From Amoebidium appalachense (taxonomy: Eukaryota > Ichthyosporea), in assembly GCA_963693365.1 (NCBI GenBank), contig CAVNZM010000004.1, positions 5,766,001 to 5,830,000 on the forward strand: a stretch of 64,000 bases of DNA. The letters are read 5' to 3'. Below are positions 19,901 through 33,473 of this stretch, piece after piece. Under the pieces are notes generated by a model. It saw nothing but the letters and a program-made list of their open reading frames with translations. It ran no database searches and was not told where the DNA came from. Both the position numbers and the translations under genes were made by a program. The first letter of the stretch is position 1. Each line of letters opens with the position of its first letter.

Positions 19901-20779
19901 TATGGCCACACAAGCAGCTGTGCTCTGGTAGCTATATACATATAGGCTAGCTGTCCAGGGGGATCGACATCTTCAGGACAGTCAACGTACGTCTTGGCGA
20001 CAGTCAGTGAGGCATTTACCAGAGGCTATGACGGGTGCTACTAGTACAGCTGTACATGTGGCGTACGCGTGAGTGGTCATGGCGTGATCATGAGCAGTCG
20101 GCCTCTACGAAGGGAGCCCCTACGTGACCAAGAGGGTTCACCCGTAAGTTGCATGTATTGATTAGATTCATACACATCCGCGGTAACCGTTGTGGGTGAC
20201 CCCTCCAAGCCTCCGCACTAGTGCTGTGATTCCAAGCACAGTGTATGTATTTTCTAGACCAATTTTATTGTGTGTGTGTGTTGGGGGGGGGGGGGGGGGG
20301 GGGAGTAGTGCTAAGGGAGTGAGTGAGGGGGGGAGGTATTCGATGTCGGTGTCACTGCTGCAGAATTCCCCACCACCATCGCTACGGGTAGCGCCGCCAC
20401 CACCCCCAATTATTGGCCATGGGGGCGTCAATATGCCCGCACAGCCAGTGTAGCCTACCGTACCCACTCTGCTACCCCCCCTCCCCCCTCCCCCCCCCAC
20501 CTACGGGGAGTCTGGCTATTTTACCATTGCCGTACTTGGGCAACGCTTGTTCACTTGGTATGCATTGCCAGAGGTACATGTATTATCGAGTTTGTTTTCA
20601 GATCCACTGTGCTCTAAATACTGCATGATTGCCGGCTTCGGGTCTAATACGGTTGCGTTCCAAGCCACATGCATGCATGTCCTCAAAGCGCTATTCAGGC
20701 TGTTATTTATAGTGGCCGATGCCCCACAAGCAGCCCAGTGCCACGGTGGCCTTTTGCGCTCTCTGAGGACCTAGCATGC

Positions 20780-21275
20780 ACATACTGATTGACTGTAGCC
20801 TACAGCATTTATAATTCTACCTGACTAGTGTAGGCATATGCATGTATACTAGTTCTACCTGACTAGTGTAGACATATGCATGTGTAGCCTAGTCTACTTA
20901 TTTCTTGTAGACATATGCACGTGCAGGTTATAGTATTGAGACATATGCATGTATAGGTTCTAATTATTTCTTGTAGACGATATCATATGCATGTATAAGC
21001 TATAACGATTTATTGTAGACATATGCTTGTATAGGTTTTAACGATTTCTTTAGACATATGCATGTATAGGCTCTAAGGGTAGTGTAGAGATGTGTATGCA
21101 TGTATAGATTCTAGTCTAACGGTATATGGTATACACATTCACACATAGGTTCTACGATTCAATCAGTGTACACATGCACGCTATAGGTTATCGTGATCTA
21201 TTTTAGACACATGCACTCAGGTTCTAGTCTGATGATTTATTGTACACACATGTATGTAGAAATATAAGGTTTTCT
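20780..21275. repeat. Degenerate ATATGCATGT repeat, about 9 copies
   Basis: The phrase AGACATATGCATGTATAGG and decayed versions recur every 40-60 bp, separated by TTCTA/GTTCTA spacers. ATGCAT palindromes sit in most copies. Confidence 0.75.
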
Positions 21276-22572
21276 TGTATACACATAATGGGCACAACCG
21301 CCTAGGATTTCAAAAACGTGCTTCAGCAATGCACGTGCTTGGCAGTGTTCTATAGAATTAGCCACCGATATCCAAATTGCAGTCCGACGGCAATCCCCCC
21401 CCCCCCCACACACACACACCTGGGGTGCTTTCGAGAGCCAGGGGCATTGATAGCACATGATGGCTGTGGCCACCTGCTGTCATGTATAGCCCGGCATGGC
21501 CCGATCACATACCGTCGTGGTCTCAAAGGTGCCAGGGGGTCCTTGGGACTGTGCTGTGATGGGCCGTTGCATTGGGCCAGGGCCAGCGGCGCAGGTGGTG
21601 GAGGCCATCTGATTGGGTCTGGCCTACTGGGCCCAACACCGGGGCCGGGCCCCACCACATCTTCCGCCGTTTGACCGTCTGCAATTACTTGCCGTGCCGA
21701 AACCATGTCAGGGCGGAGCCCCACTAGCGGTCCTAGTGCACAGCCTTGCAGCACAAGACCCTGACGTGGCCATGCTAGGTGCATGTGGGTTGCTGCGGCT
21801 GCTATGTTCGTAGATCTAGAGTGCAGTGCTCTGCAGTTCCAAGGAGGTGTTGTCCTCAGCGTGTCTTTATTGGTACTCCCCTTCCACTCATGGACAGCCC
21901 CTCTAAGGCCGGTGCTTGTGCCAATCACGAGCAGGATTGGGGGAAGGCGTGCGATGGGGTGGTGTGGGTAGGGTGAGGGTAAATTTCGACGGTGCATAAC
22001 CACAAGCATATGTACACCGGTGTGCATATGTGTGTATGCAGGGTGCCACAGTTTACATAACACTTTTGATAGTGCAAAGGGAAGGGGGGAAGCGGGAAGG
22101 GGGTGGGGGGGGGGGGGAGGGGGGGGGAGAAGAAGGGAAATGCAAACCCTGCAACCATGTGTGTAAGAGGGGAGCAGGGGGCAGGGGGCGAGTTTCAACA
22201 ATGGTGCATGTGTGTGTGTGCGCGCGGGTGTGTGTGCATGTGCATGTGTGTGTGTGTGTGTGGTTGTGTAAGCATGTGTGTGTGTTTGTGTGTGTATGTC
22301 TTTTTGTGTGTGTGTACGTGTGTGTGTTTGTGTGTGTGTGCCGCACATTTTAATAGGGCCATGGCCCAAAGGAACACCATAAACCATGATACAGATCATC
22401 CGGTATAGCCAGCAACCCCCCCCCCCTCTCCCCCCCCCCACACACAGACACACAATTTTGGTCGTGTGCCTGCCAGCAGTGTGCTGTGACACAGCATCCT
22501 GCAGCCAGCCAGGCGGCAGGGCACATGGCTGCCACCACGGTGGGCCAGTGCCCTGTGATGTGGGCACAGGAC

Positions 22573-22686
22573 ACGGCACATGGTGCACAATGATTGGCCA
22601 GGCCAAGAGCACGGCACATGGTGCACAATGATTGGCCAGGCCAAGAGCACGGCACATGGTGCACAATGATTGGCCAGGCCAGGGCA
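22573..22686. repeat. 38-bp tandem repeat, 3 copies
   Basis: Units start at 22573, 22611 and 22649 with ACGGCACATGGTGCACAATG and continue with ATTGGCCAGGCCAAGAGC. Each carries an inverted CCAAT box (ATTGG) and a GTGCAC palindrome. Confidence 0.95.
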
Positions 22687-23204
22687 CGGCCATCGGTCTG
22701 GCTCCACATGTGGAGGGGTGGGGTGCTTGGCCGTGTTTGCCCATGCAGGCCCAGATATGCATCCCCCCGGGGAGGACGAGGCATGATGCGCAATACCCGG
22801 GTGCCGAGTCAATCAGATGCATATGATAGTTTGGCTTCAGTTCGGGCCTGCCCGGGGCAGGGGGCAGAGGGGCTTGGGGTGGGGGGGGGGAGGTACACAA
22901 ATACAGCTTCTTGCATATGTGGAGTCCCGTGTAGCATGGATGTGTGAGAGTGGGTTTCGTCTCTCTTCAGGCCTTTTGGCTCATGAAATGAATAAGGGAA
23001 AGGGACTAGATGAACGAATAAGAGTGCCGAAGCACTGACCTGGCCCTGTGGTCGACCGAGCTGCAAGGAGCATGCCCCGCCAACCACCCACCGGGTATGC
23101 ATGTGTGTATTGCTCGCCAGGGTCCACGCAAACAAGCGGATGAACCAGCACCACATTCCAGTGTGCCGTGGCCCCCCGGCCAGGCCCAATCCACCCGTGC
23201 AGCA

Positions 23205-23959
23205 TCAGAACAGGGCCGTGAGGCGGCGCAGCTGGGCCGTGAGGGCGTCTGCGCGTGTGCGCACAGTGGCATCGACGTCGCTGTGCAGCCGGCCCAGCAG
23301 GGCCAGCAGCTGCTGCTGCTGCATGCTGCCCACCAGCCCCGCACCCCCTGCACGTGCCCCGCCTCAGCACCCACCACCTTCCACCCCCCTGGGGCCGGCG
23401 GCCAGGCACCATCCTGCAGGCCTTGCAGCAGGGCCGCCACCACGTCCAGCACTGCCAGCCGCACCGCTGTGTACGCCGTGCCCTCCCCGGCCTGCTGCAG
23501 CGCCCCCACCAGCGGCCCCACCACCGTGCCCGGCCCTGCAGCCCCAGCCGGTGCTCAGCACGGCAGCCCACCGGCCCAGGCACCCAGGGGAGGCCTAGGC
23601 CCTTTGATGGCTGGCAGCCAGCAAGGTGGCCTGCCGGCACGGCACGCACCTAGCTGGGGGGTGTGGGCCACAAATAGGCGCAGGGCACCCAGGGCAGCCA
23701 CCTGCACGGGCCACTCCACGTGCGCCACGCCCTGCAGCAGCAGCCCCAAATGTGTGTCCACATGGCCCCCTGCTGCCCCCGTCAGCACCTGCTGAGCCAC
23801 CCCACAGGTGGCCACAGCTTCAAGGGCGGAGTGGGACACGTGCGTTGTGCCTGAGTGTCTGCAGGCCAGGCCCGGCCCAGCGCTGTGTATGCAGCCTGCT
23901 GTACCTTGGCCACCAGCGGTCGTGCTTTTGCCCTGCACCCACGTAGTGTAAGCACACTC

Positions 23960-24019
<60 letters not shown>

Positions 24020-27000
24020 CACCGTGCAGCCTCGTCATCGCTGTCCTCCTCCTCCTCCCCTGCCACGGCGCAGGCAGCCACCAGCACAGGGCGCACCTCG
24101 TCATACCGGGCCTGCCCCCTGTCGGTCAGCATAGCACAAGCATGTGGCCGGCAGGCTGGGGCGGTGCGTACGGTCTTGTCGGCATCCAGCAGGTCGGCCA
24201 GGGCCGTGAGGGCGGCCTGGCGGTAGCCCAGCTGCTTCTTGCCGCACTCCCGCACCAGCGCCCTTGCCACCGCATCCAGCCCCACCGTGCCCTCCTGCAG
24301 CCCTGCTTAGCCCCTGCCCCGGCCTGGCCGACCAGGGCTCTGGGAGGGAGGGGCCCACCCTGAGCATGGTGGCGGCACAGGCTGCAGCCAGGCGGCCGGT
24401 GGCCAGCACCAGGGCGTCCTTGCCGTCCCACGTGCGCCCAGCCAGCCCGTCCAGCAGTGCCCCCAGCAGTGTTGCCCCCAGCGGCCCCAGCGCCTCCCCC
24501 GCACCCTCGGCCAGCGTGGCTGCTGCCGCCCCAGCCATGCGCTTGCGCTCCCATGACGAGGCAGCAAACAGCTGCACCAGCAGGCCCACTATCTCCTGCC
24601 GGTACAGCCGCTGGCCCGCCCGGCTGCCTGTCCAGCCCCCCGCGGGTCAATAGGCCTGGTCGTGTGCGGGCCGCCCACGGCCCCGGCAGGCACGCACCAG
24701 GGGTGTTGTCATCCCAAACGCTGGCCCACACGGCCTTTGCGTCGCCCCCCACGTGCATGGCCACAAAGGCCAGGGGCAGGAAGCTGCGGATGCCCGGTCA
24801 GCACTGGCTGCGGCCAAACCCGGGCCAGGGCAGGGCAGCACCTGGTGGCCCAGCGGCGGAACATGTCCGGGGCATGGTGGGCTATCTGCTGGCACGTGAA
24901 GGCGCTGCTGTGCTGCTGCGGGCCCTCTGCCTAATGGCTCAGTTGCCTGCCAACCAGCAACCCCTCCCCCCCCCCCCCCCCCCCCGTACCGTCGCTGTGC
25001 AGGGCCATATTTGTCAGGGTGGCCACCAGGCCCTCCATGTCCTTGTCCCCAGCCGCCTTGACCACATACGACACGCTGTTGCCACACGCTGCCAGCCCCG
25101 CTTAGCCCCTGCATGTGCCATCCAGCACGGCCGGGGGGGGGGGGGGGGGGTTACCCCTACGGACCGTGGGGCTGGGGTCTGCCAGGCAGAGCTGCAGGGT
25201 GCGCAGTATGCCGCCCACATGCCGGCCCAGCTGCAGGCCCCGCTGCCCATCGGCCAGCGACGCCAGCACCTGCGCAGCGCCCACCTGTGGCAGGCCGCAG
25301 TGCCGTCAGGGCAGGCCAGGGCGGGCCTAGCGGGGGGGCCATCACCCACCTTTGTCTGCAAGCCTATGCCCCGCACCAGCTCCAGAAGCCGCGGCACCAG
25401 CCCGGCCAGCACGCTGTCGTCCACCTGGGCCAGAGCAAGCTCTGCAGCCCCCGTCAGGCCCATGCCCCCCCCCCCGGCCTGCGGGGCCCAGGCGGCACGC
25501 ACCCACAGTGTCGGCCATGGGGGACAGCCTGGACGCGGCCACCCGGGCATCCTCAAACTGCTCGCGGTCCAGGTCGTACTTGTCGATGTGGAACGCAAGG
25601 TAGTTGAGCGACGCCGACTCCAGCTCGCTCTGCGACTGCAGCATGCTGACCACAAGGTCCGCCGCATACGGCCGCAGCTGGGGCCCCGCCACCTTGCACA
25701 GCTCCTGCAGCCTGCACGGCCCCGTGTTGGCGCCTGCCCCCGCCCTGCCTGGCCCCAAGCACGTACGTGTGCATGCTGAGCGCCTGGACCTCCTTGACGG
25801 CCGACCGCAGGCCCTGGTCCAGCAGCAGCGGCAGCGCCGTCTCCAGCACGGCCCTGTGCCCCCCCTCAGGCCCCAGCCCAGCCCCCAGCGTCTGCCTGGC
25901 CGGGGGCCCACCTGCACGTGTCCCTGCTGGCCGTCACAGCCGGGTCGCACTTCTTGCGCGTGATGCTCGCCAGCGCCTTGCTGCACACTGTGCCAGCCAC
26001 CCGCACAGACTCCTGCCCACCCAGAGTTGAGCACTGGCTGGCTATACCGCACCCAGATGCCTGGCCCAGGCCCAGGTTTGGAACCCACATGTTGCACACA
26101 CAGTGGCCGTCGCCACACACACTGCCTTGTATGGCTCAATATATGAGTACAACAAAAATAGAAAACACTTGGCATCAGCATTGTGTAAACAAAATGTTTC
26201 CGAAAGCCAAATAATATTCCCAAAAGAAAATACAACTGAAGTTCTTCTGCCACTTCCTTCTTTCTCATTGTCGTTGCTGAAGAATTGGAATTTAGGATAA
26301 AAATCTAGAAGACCCCTTCCGCCGCCTCGTAAACTCAGATTTGGAACCGTGGAACCCAAATTCACCGCCTTATTTGGGCAAATCGTGCCATCCAAGGTTG
26401 TGTTTTTCTTGTTAGATTTCGATTGTGTTTTTCTTGTTTGGTTTCGATGTGCAATGGAGGTCTATGGCATATCCGACCACGTCGCCTTGACTGGTGGCCA
26501 ATCGCAACACAATATTTGATGTCCAATCGCCAGACCATGCTGTTCTTTCACCTAGCAGTCTAGGCTTGGGCCTGGATATTGTGAGTGCACCTTGATGTCA
26601 TCCAGGGCCCGGAAGCACAGGGGCCATAGGGCCTGCAGGTCGGCCGTGGGCAGGTCCAGCTGCAGCGTGTTGAGGTAGTCCCCCAGCGCCAGGCAGCTGC
26701 GCCCCCGTCAGCCCCCCCTCCCCCACCGGCCCAGCCCCTCTGCCCGGGTGCAGGCACCTGGCCTCGCGGGTGCGCCACTGCTTGGCCACGATGTTCTCCT
26801 GCAAGTCGGCCAGGATCTCGGCCCGGAACCGCTTGACCGTGTGCCCGCTGCCACCACACTCAGCCCCACTCCCCCCCCCCCCCCCCCCCCCCCCCCCCTG
26901 CACGCACCTGTCCAGGCCCAGGGCCTTCCAGATCTGGGCCATGGCCTGGCGGGTGCGCTGGTTGGGGTCCTGGCGGTAGCGGTACAGCTTGGGCACCAGC

Positions 27001-30000
27001 CCGGGCAGGTGCTCCTCCAGCTGCTTGCCCTGCTGCCCGCTCTCAGCTGCCCAGCCCCATGCTGCTGCCCAGGTGCGGTGGGGGCCCACGTACAGCCATG
27101 GTTGCAATGGTGCTGAAGCCAAAGGCCGCACCCTTGCGCGAGTTCCACAGGGCGTTGTGGTGCGACAGCGCCATGAACTTGTAAATCAGGTCCGGCTGCA
27201 GCCCCAGCCGTCAGCCCATACCGCCGTGGGCACGGTGGCCGGGGCCCAGCACGTGCCTTGTTGAGCTCGGACACCAGGCTGCACAGGTCCTTGTACGTAC
27301 TCAGCGCCCCCCCGCCAGGCGCCGTACCCATGTCTGCGGCCCAGCCACGGTGAGTCCACCACTCGTGGCCACCCGCTGCACGGAGCAGTCAGCAGGCACA
27401 CACCCTGGGTGAATAGCTGCGTGTCCGGGGCCACCTTCTGCTGCTTGGTGCCGCTGGTCAGCGTGCCCACCAGCGCGTCCACCAGCTCCTGCAGCCCCCC
27501 GGCAGTCAGTGCCCCTTTCACCGCCCCCAGGGCCCAACGGGGCTCCTCATCGTGCCTTGCGCATGCCAGCACTGCCACACTCGTAGACCAGCCCCAGCCC
27601 CGTGCTGGCGCACTCCTGCGTGAACTCTGCACCCGCCGTGTCAGCCCCAGGGCCATGGCCTCAGCCAGCCAGGCCACACGCACCGTCGGCGTCGCCAAGG
27701 AACGCCGTGAAGGCCTCCTGGATGGCCCGCAGCCGCACCTGCACATGCACGGTCAGCAGTGGCCCAGCAAGCGCCCTGCCCCCGGACCGCAGGCACCTGG
27801 ACGGCTGGGTGGTGGGGGTTGTGCTTAAGCAGGGTCAGCAGCCAGATGCAGGCCGACTGCCGCACAGGGGGCACCAGCGACGCCGCATTGGCCAGCAGCT
27901 GCTCCAGAATGCTCGGCAGGCGCCTGCCCACCAGTCAGCACTGCCTCCCCCCCCTCCCCCCCCCCCCCCCCCCCCGCCCCGGCCACTACCCAGCTGGCCC
28001 CTCGGTCGATGCCGACACGTCCCCCGGGCCGGGTGCCCTGCAGGGAACTGCCGGTTAGCTGGCTGTGGCGTGCAACCGCACCACACCGCACACACACCCA
28101 AGGCGGGCCAGGGCCAGCCCGACCGAGAAGTGTAGGTCCGGGGACTTCTCCCGCTGCGTGGCGTAGAGCCCAGCCAGCACGGCCTCGGCTCCAGCCAGCT
28201 GCCCGTCGCCAGCCCCCAGCAGCCCAAGCGCCGACACCGCAGCATCCCGCACCTGTCCGTGCAGTCAGCAGGCATGCTGGGGCCTCTGTGTGTTTGCGGG
28301 GATGGTGGTGGTGGTTGGGGGGGGGGGGAGGATGCCTTGGGGTCCTTGGCCTTGGCCACGGCATGCAGCAGCTGGCCTACGACCTCGCCCAGCGTCACGC
28401 CTGGCCCCAGCTTGTCCCCTGCCCCAGCGCCTCCTCAGCCCCCCCCCCCCCCCCCCCCCCCCTCTTCCCCCCCGCCCCCAAGGCACCCGCCACCTACCAG
28501 GTGCCGTGCCGCCCACCAGCACCTCGCTGGTGTAGGTGACCACTGGCCCCGCCTCCAGTGGCAGGGGCCCCTGTCTGCCCATGCGGCCCAGGGCCTGGCA
28601 GGCTGCCAGGCACAGCTCCGTCCGGCCCAGGTCCACACACCTGGCCACGGCCTCGACCGACCTTGCCAGCGCCGGCACCTGGCCGTTCTGGCCCATGGCC
28701 ACGCACTGGCCCACCACCTCCCCCACGGCACCTGCATGCACCACGTCAGAACGGCCCTGCCTGTTGGCCCTGTGCCCGGGAGGCACCTACACAAGGCGCC
28801 AAGGTGGCTCTCGGCCACCGGCTTGGCCGTGTCCTCCAGCACCCCACACAAATCTGCGCCCCCCGTCAGCCCCCACCCACCGCCCAACCTGCACCCCACA
28901 GCCAGCAGCCCGACCGGTCAGCAGGGCTGCAAGCTCGTCGGCCCTGGCCCGTGCAGCCACCACCCCCAGCACCGTGCACATGTGCTGCCGCAGCACCTCG
29001 TTGGGTGCCGACACAAACCCCTGCACCCAAGCCCATCAGCACGGTCTGGCCGTGCGGGCAGGCAAGGGCCAGTGAGCAGCATACCCGCAGCCAGAGCAGG
29101 CGCAGCAGCAGGCGGGGGCTGACCAGCTCCGGCAGAGCCTCCACCAACTCCTGCAGGCAGCTGCCCAGCCGTCAGCAGCAGAACCCCCCCATGCCCCCAG
29201 CCCAGGCCGGGCCATACCTGGCCGCCACTCTCTGCAGGTCGCTGCTGGCTGCAGGCCCCAGGCCCAGTTCCACCAGGGTGCAGTACTCGTCCAGCACATT
29301 GCCTGTGCAGTCGTCAGCCCAGCCAGCCACCCAGGGGGGGCCACTGCGCCAGCACCTACCGGACTGCCAGCCTGCAGCCGACTCGAGCTGCAGTGCTGGC
29401 TGGGCCTCAGCCTGGGCTGCGGGTGGAGGCAGGGCCTGCAGGTAGGCCTGCACGGCACGCCGCCGCTGCTCCCCGGCCTCCTCGCTCTCCTCCCTGTCCT
29501 CGGCCTCTGCACCCCCGACCGTCAGTCTGGCTCCCCTGGACGGAGGGGGGGGAGGGGGGGGGGGGGGGGGGGGGGGGGGCAGGAACCTGGATACGGATGG
29601 CCGCAGTCGGCAGCCAAGGCCTTGCGCAGGAAGTCTAGCACGGCTGCATGCACGGGGGGGGCTGAAGGGCAGCGCGCCCACACCGGTCTGGTAGCGCAAG
29701 GCTGGGTCCTGGTAGCGCACCACGCTCTGGGCCATCACATAGCTGCCCGGACCAGTCAGCCACAGCCCGGGCCCGGCCACATGCACCGCACCCACCTGAC
29801 GAGCTCCGGGAACCTGGGCAGCACAGCCTCAACCTGCACTAGCCCCAGTCAGCACGCCACACCAGAAAGGCCACCCACTGGTTGGCCAGGCATAGCCCCC
29901 CATACGTGTGCCCAGATTCCCACACCCAAACCCGATTCCTAGGTTCAGCATTTGCATGGGCCGATCATTGGATAACAGCATTGTGGTTTCAAACTGCTAC

Positions 30001-33000
30001 CAATCAACAAATGGTCGTGTGTGCCGTGGATCGCCATTGCATCTTATAGAAATGCACTTCTTGTATAACACAGTTGCATGAGCAGAGAAGTTAGGTTCCA
30101 CGGTCCCAAATTGGGTTAGACCCCCTTCTCCCCTCCTTTTTAGACTCCTATCCCAAACTCACATGATTCACGGACAACGCTGTTGCTTTTTAAGAGTGTC
30201 AGCATGCACATTCGGTTTCCGGATACTTTCCACAACAACCATGCTGATATGTGTACCATTATTTTTGCTCATACACACACTTCCCAAACATGCCCCGCGT
30301 GGTTGACATGTGGGTTTGAAATCCAGGTCTAGGTTAATCTGGCCCCGGTATATCCACTCACCTTGGTGCCCACCTGGGGCTGGTGGTTGGCATGGGGTCG
30401 CCGCAGGCCCCTGCGGGCCTCCTCCCTGATGTCCTCCTGCGCGTCACCGGCACCCAGCATGCTGGCACACCCATTAGTGAGCGCCACCAGCGCCATGGCC
30501 ACACCACCACAGCACCCACCAAATGTAGCGGGACGGCACGTGGGCCAGCGGAAAGATGGCCAGGCAGCTCTGCACGGCCACCAGGCGCAGGTGCCCGTGG
30601 GCCGACTGCACGGCCTGCACCCCCCATGGTCAGCCTGCAGCGGGTGGCCCCAGGGCCAGGCCCACGCACCTTCAGCAGCAGCCGGGTGAGCTCGTCCTCC
30701 GTGCTGCCCGCGACCCCCCGGTAGCCTGCCAGCCCACACCGTCACTCCCTTGCCTTCCCACCCCCCCCCCGAAGCGCTGGGGCACCCACAGGTGGCCAGC
30801 ATCTGAATGGCCTCGACCAGGGAGAACCTCATGCTGCTGGGCTCTTGCTCCAGCGCCCCAAACAGCAGGCCCAGCACCCCCAGGTCCCGTGCAAACAGCC
30901 CGGGCTGGCGCTGTGGGCTGGGCCGGTTGGTGCGAATCCCACCCTCGTGCCATGAGTGGGGGGAATAGAACCTTGGCCAGCTTGCCCAGCAGCAGGTAGA
31001 TGGTGGCCCGCAGCTTGACATGGTCCGGCGCCTCACTATGCACGCTGCCCAGCAGCCGCCGAAGGCCCTGCAGCAGCACAGGCCCTGTGGCCTGCCTCGC
31101 AGCCAGCCTGTCAGGTCGAGGCCACGCAGGGGCCCACCACGCAGGCGGGGCCCACCTTCAGCAGGTTGTCGTGGCCACGCTCGCAGGCACTCTGCATCAG
31201 CTGCAGCCCCAGCGCTTGCAGCCGGGGCGTGGTGCCGGCGCCAAACAGACAGTCGAACATGACCTGCACCACGCCTGTTGGAACAGCGTCAGCGCTGCGG
31301 GCCCAGGCCACAGCCTGCGGGGGCAGGGCACGGACTTGGGAACATGTTTGTGGCCTTTGTGGACTTAACCAGATAGCCCAGCACCAACTGCCGGGACTTG
31401 CCCTGCACGGCCAGCCGCCTGCTGTCTGCCGGCAGCTCCTTCTGGCCTGCCTGCCCGTCAGCCAGCTCCCCGCCCAGCCCACCCAGCGGCAAGGTGTTAA
31501 TACGCACCCTGTGGGGCCATCGTGCCCTGCAGCAGCCCGTACAGCCCCTTGACCAGCTGCTCGTTCTCTAATGGCCCCCCCCCGCCCCCCTCTCAGCCCA
31601 CACCCCTTTGCCCTCCACATGCCCCTCCCCCCCCTCCCCCCCCCTCCCCCCCCCCCCCCCCCGCCCCCTCCGGGGTTGCAGGGCACGCACCCAGGTCCAG
31701 GGTGCCCAGGCGCTTGAGGCCGGCCTCGGCAGCTGCGGCCACGGCATGGTGGCTGTCTGCGGCGGCCACCACCAGGCCACACAGCACCTGCAGGCCCCTC
31801 AGCACCTGCATGCCCCCCCCAGGCCCGGCCCCGGCCACACACCTCACTGGGTGGGCATACGTTGCTGGCCAAGAACTCCACACAGCCAATCTTCAGGGCC
31901 GACGTCACGGCCTGTGTGCCCTCGTTGGTGACCCGCCGCAGCGCCTCAGCACTCAGGCCCCCGGGCACAGCCAGCACTGCTGCCGGGTCTGTCATGTGCC
32001 TCTCGTTTAATACCTGGTGGCTGCCAACGGGGTACAGGGGGGAGGACGGGCGTGTTGGGGGCGGGGGGGGGGGGGAGGGGGGGGGAGCAGTAGGGGAGCA
32101 CCTTTTGCGGCCTGGGCCACCGCACTATGGCTGGAATAGTCGCACAGCAGCACGTCCTGCAGGTGCCGCACAAGCAGGCCCCGTGCCTCAGGCAGCTGCA
32201 CACAGCATTAGCCACTCCTCCCCCCCCCCCTTCCCCCTCCGCCCTCCCCTCCCCTCTGTGCACCTTGTCCAGGCCCAGCACGGTGCGGCACTGGTCCCGG
32301 TCCTGGGGCAGCGGCACAACAGGCAGCAGCGGGGTCAGCAGGCGCAGCAGGGTGGCCTGCTGGGGCGGGGCCCGGCCAGGCAGCAGGCCCACCAGTGACT
32401 CCACCAGCCGCACCTGCAGCTGCTTGTCCTCCCTGCGCCCCCGTCAGTCCCCCTTGCCAGCTACGAGATGCAAACAGCGCCCATGGGCTACAAGCAGAGC
32501 ACCCGACCGGGTTGCCTAGGTAATTCTCCTGTAAGCATACGGTGCTGCACAGCCAGTCGGCTGTCTTTCAACACTAACTAGATCCTATCATAAAAGTTCC
32601 AAGCCCTTAGTCCTTCCAGCAATAGGTGCTCCTAAGATCCTTTCCGCCTTTCCCTTCCGTCTTCAACAAACAGCCCCTTTTACCCACCCACACTACCACC
32701 TGCTTTCTCTTCCACTCCAACTTAACGAGATATCTATCATACACGGCTACATCAATTGATGCAAAAGTGTCCATCCTTGCTGCTTTCCTGTTCCTTTACT
32801 TCCCCCCCCCCCCTTCTCCTCCCCCCCCCCCCCCCCTCCAAAGTCACTCATCGTGCCACTCTCAGTCTTCACGCTTTCCCCCCTGTCGTTTCAGTCCTTG
32901 TATGTCTCCTTTTAGTTTTCCCAGCATATCTTTTTTTGGCCGCTCCTTTTCCCTGACCCTGCCACATCGTGCTCCCGGTCACTTAGGCCCGGAACCTGCG

Positions 33001-33473
33001 GCTGCTTATGTGGCCGTCATGGCGCCTGCAAGCACAGGCAGGGGTACGCACCGCGGGAAGGCGCTGTCCAGATAGGAGCAGGGCAAAGTTTGCGGCAAAG
33101 GGCGGCGTGGCCTTGTCCTGCAGCTGGGCCAGCAGCGCCTCTGTGGGCAGCCGCACGGGCTGGGCCTTTGTGCGCTTGTTGACGTGGCTGAGCACCTCCA
33201 ACGCCTGCCAAAACCCTCAGCCTCCCGCACCCCCTGGCCACCCACCGCGCCCGTGCGCACCTTTGCACGCACGGCCGGGTCCGAGCTGGGTAGCTTGAGC
33301 AGCACGGGGGGCAGAAACTTTGCCAGCGTGGCCTCGAGCTGGTCGCTGGTCTCTGCCGTGGCAAACCGCAGCAGCACCCGGTCCAGGAGCTCCAGCTCCG
33401 CCCCTGCGGCCGTGTGAGTCGCCCGCACAGTGCCCCCCAGCCCCGCGTACATACCGGGGCTTGCTGTGGCCAT
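23205..33473 (-). CDS. ECM29: ECM29-type proteasome adaptor and scaffold protein
   Basis: A large HEAT-repeat protein that binds the 26S proteasome, keeps 20S and 19S together, and links proteasomes to quality control and trafficking. The ATG at 33473 opens [20 protein letters not shown], and exon 2 has [20 protein letters not shown], the family's N-terminal signature. Downstream exons keep the family order: [11 protein letters not shown] (31.2 kb), [13 protein letters not shown] (27.8 kb), [15 protein letters not shown] and [15 protein letters not shown] (27.1-27.3 kb), and [13 protein letters not shown] (24.4 kb). The last exon ends [12 protein letters not shown] with TGA at 23205. I estimate more than 40 short exons. 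Nearly every intron ends with a CTGAC-like motif close to the AG. Three introns (about 26.1-26.6, 29.85-30.36 and 32.43-33.05 kb) are long and AT-rich. Exon 3 (33052-33204) appears to carry one extra base. Divergent from UROS. Confidence 0.95.
23963..24020. repeat. (CAGG)n array in an ECM29 intron
   Basis: About 14 copies of CAGG. The transcript reads (CCTG)n. Same unit as at 17856 and 61740. Confidence 0.9.

Larger units (their letters stand above)
17994..23204. other. Gene-free region between the kinase and ECM29
   Basis: No family-level coding similarity was seen. 18.0-18.4 kb is probably kinase 5' flank; a CCAATCA box lies near 18385. 19.08-19.9 kb is AT-rich with scattered phrases such as GCCCTTCTAAATCA, which look like a decayed repeat. 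20.8-21.27 kb and 22.57-22.69 kb hold tandem repeats. A 516-codon minus-strand frame at 21350-22900 crosses CA arrays and the 38-bp repeat, shows no domain, and is not called. Confidence 0.55.

Noticed and set aside
21350-22900. A 516-codon minus-strand frame
   Set aside because: It runs through CA arrays, C-runs and the 38-bp repeat. Its Cys/Pro/His-rich text matches no family, and repeat lengths do not preserve one consistent protein.
23205-33473. GCN1-like translational regulator as an alternative identity for the large HEAT-repeat gene
   Set aside because: The N-terminal FLPPVLLKL block and the [10 protein letters not shown] and STYKDLCSL blocks fit ECM29 in order, and no GCN1-specific eEF3-like region is present.
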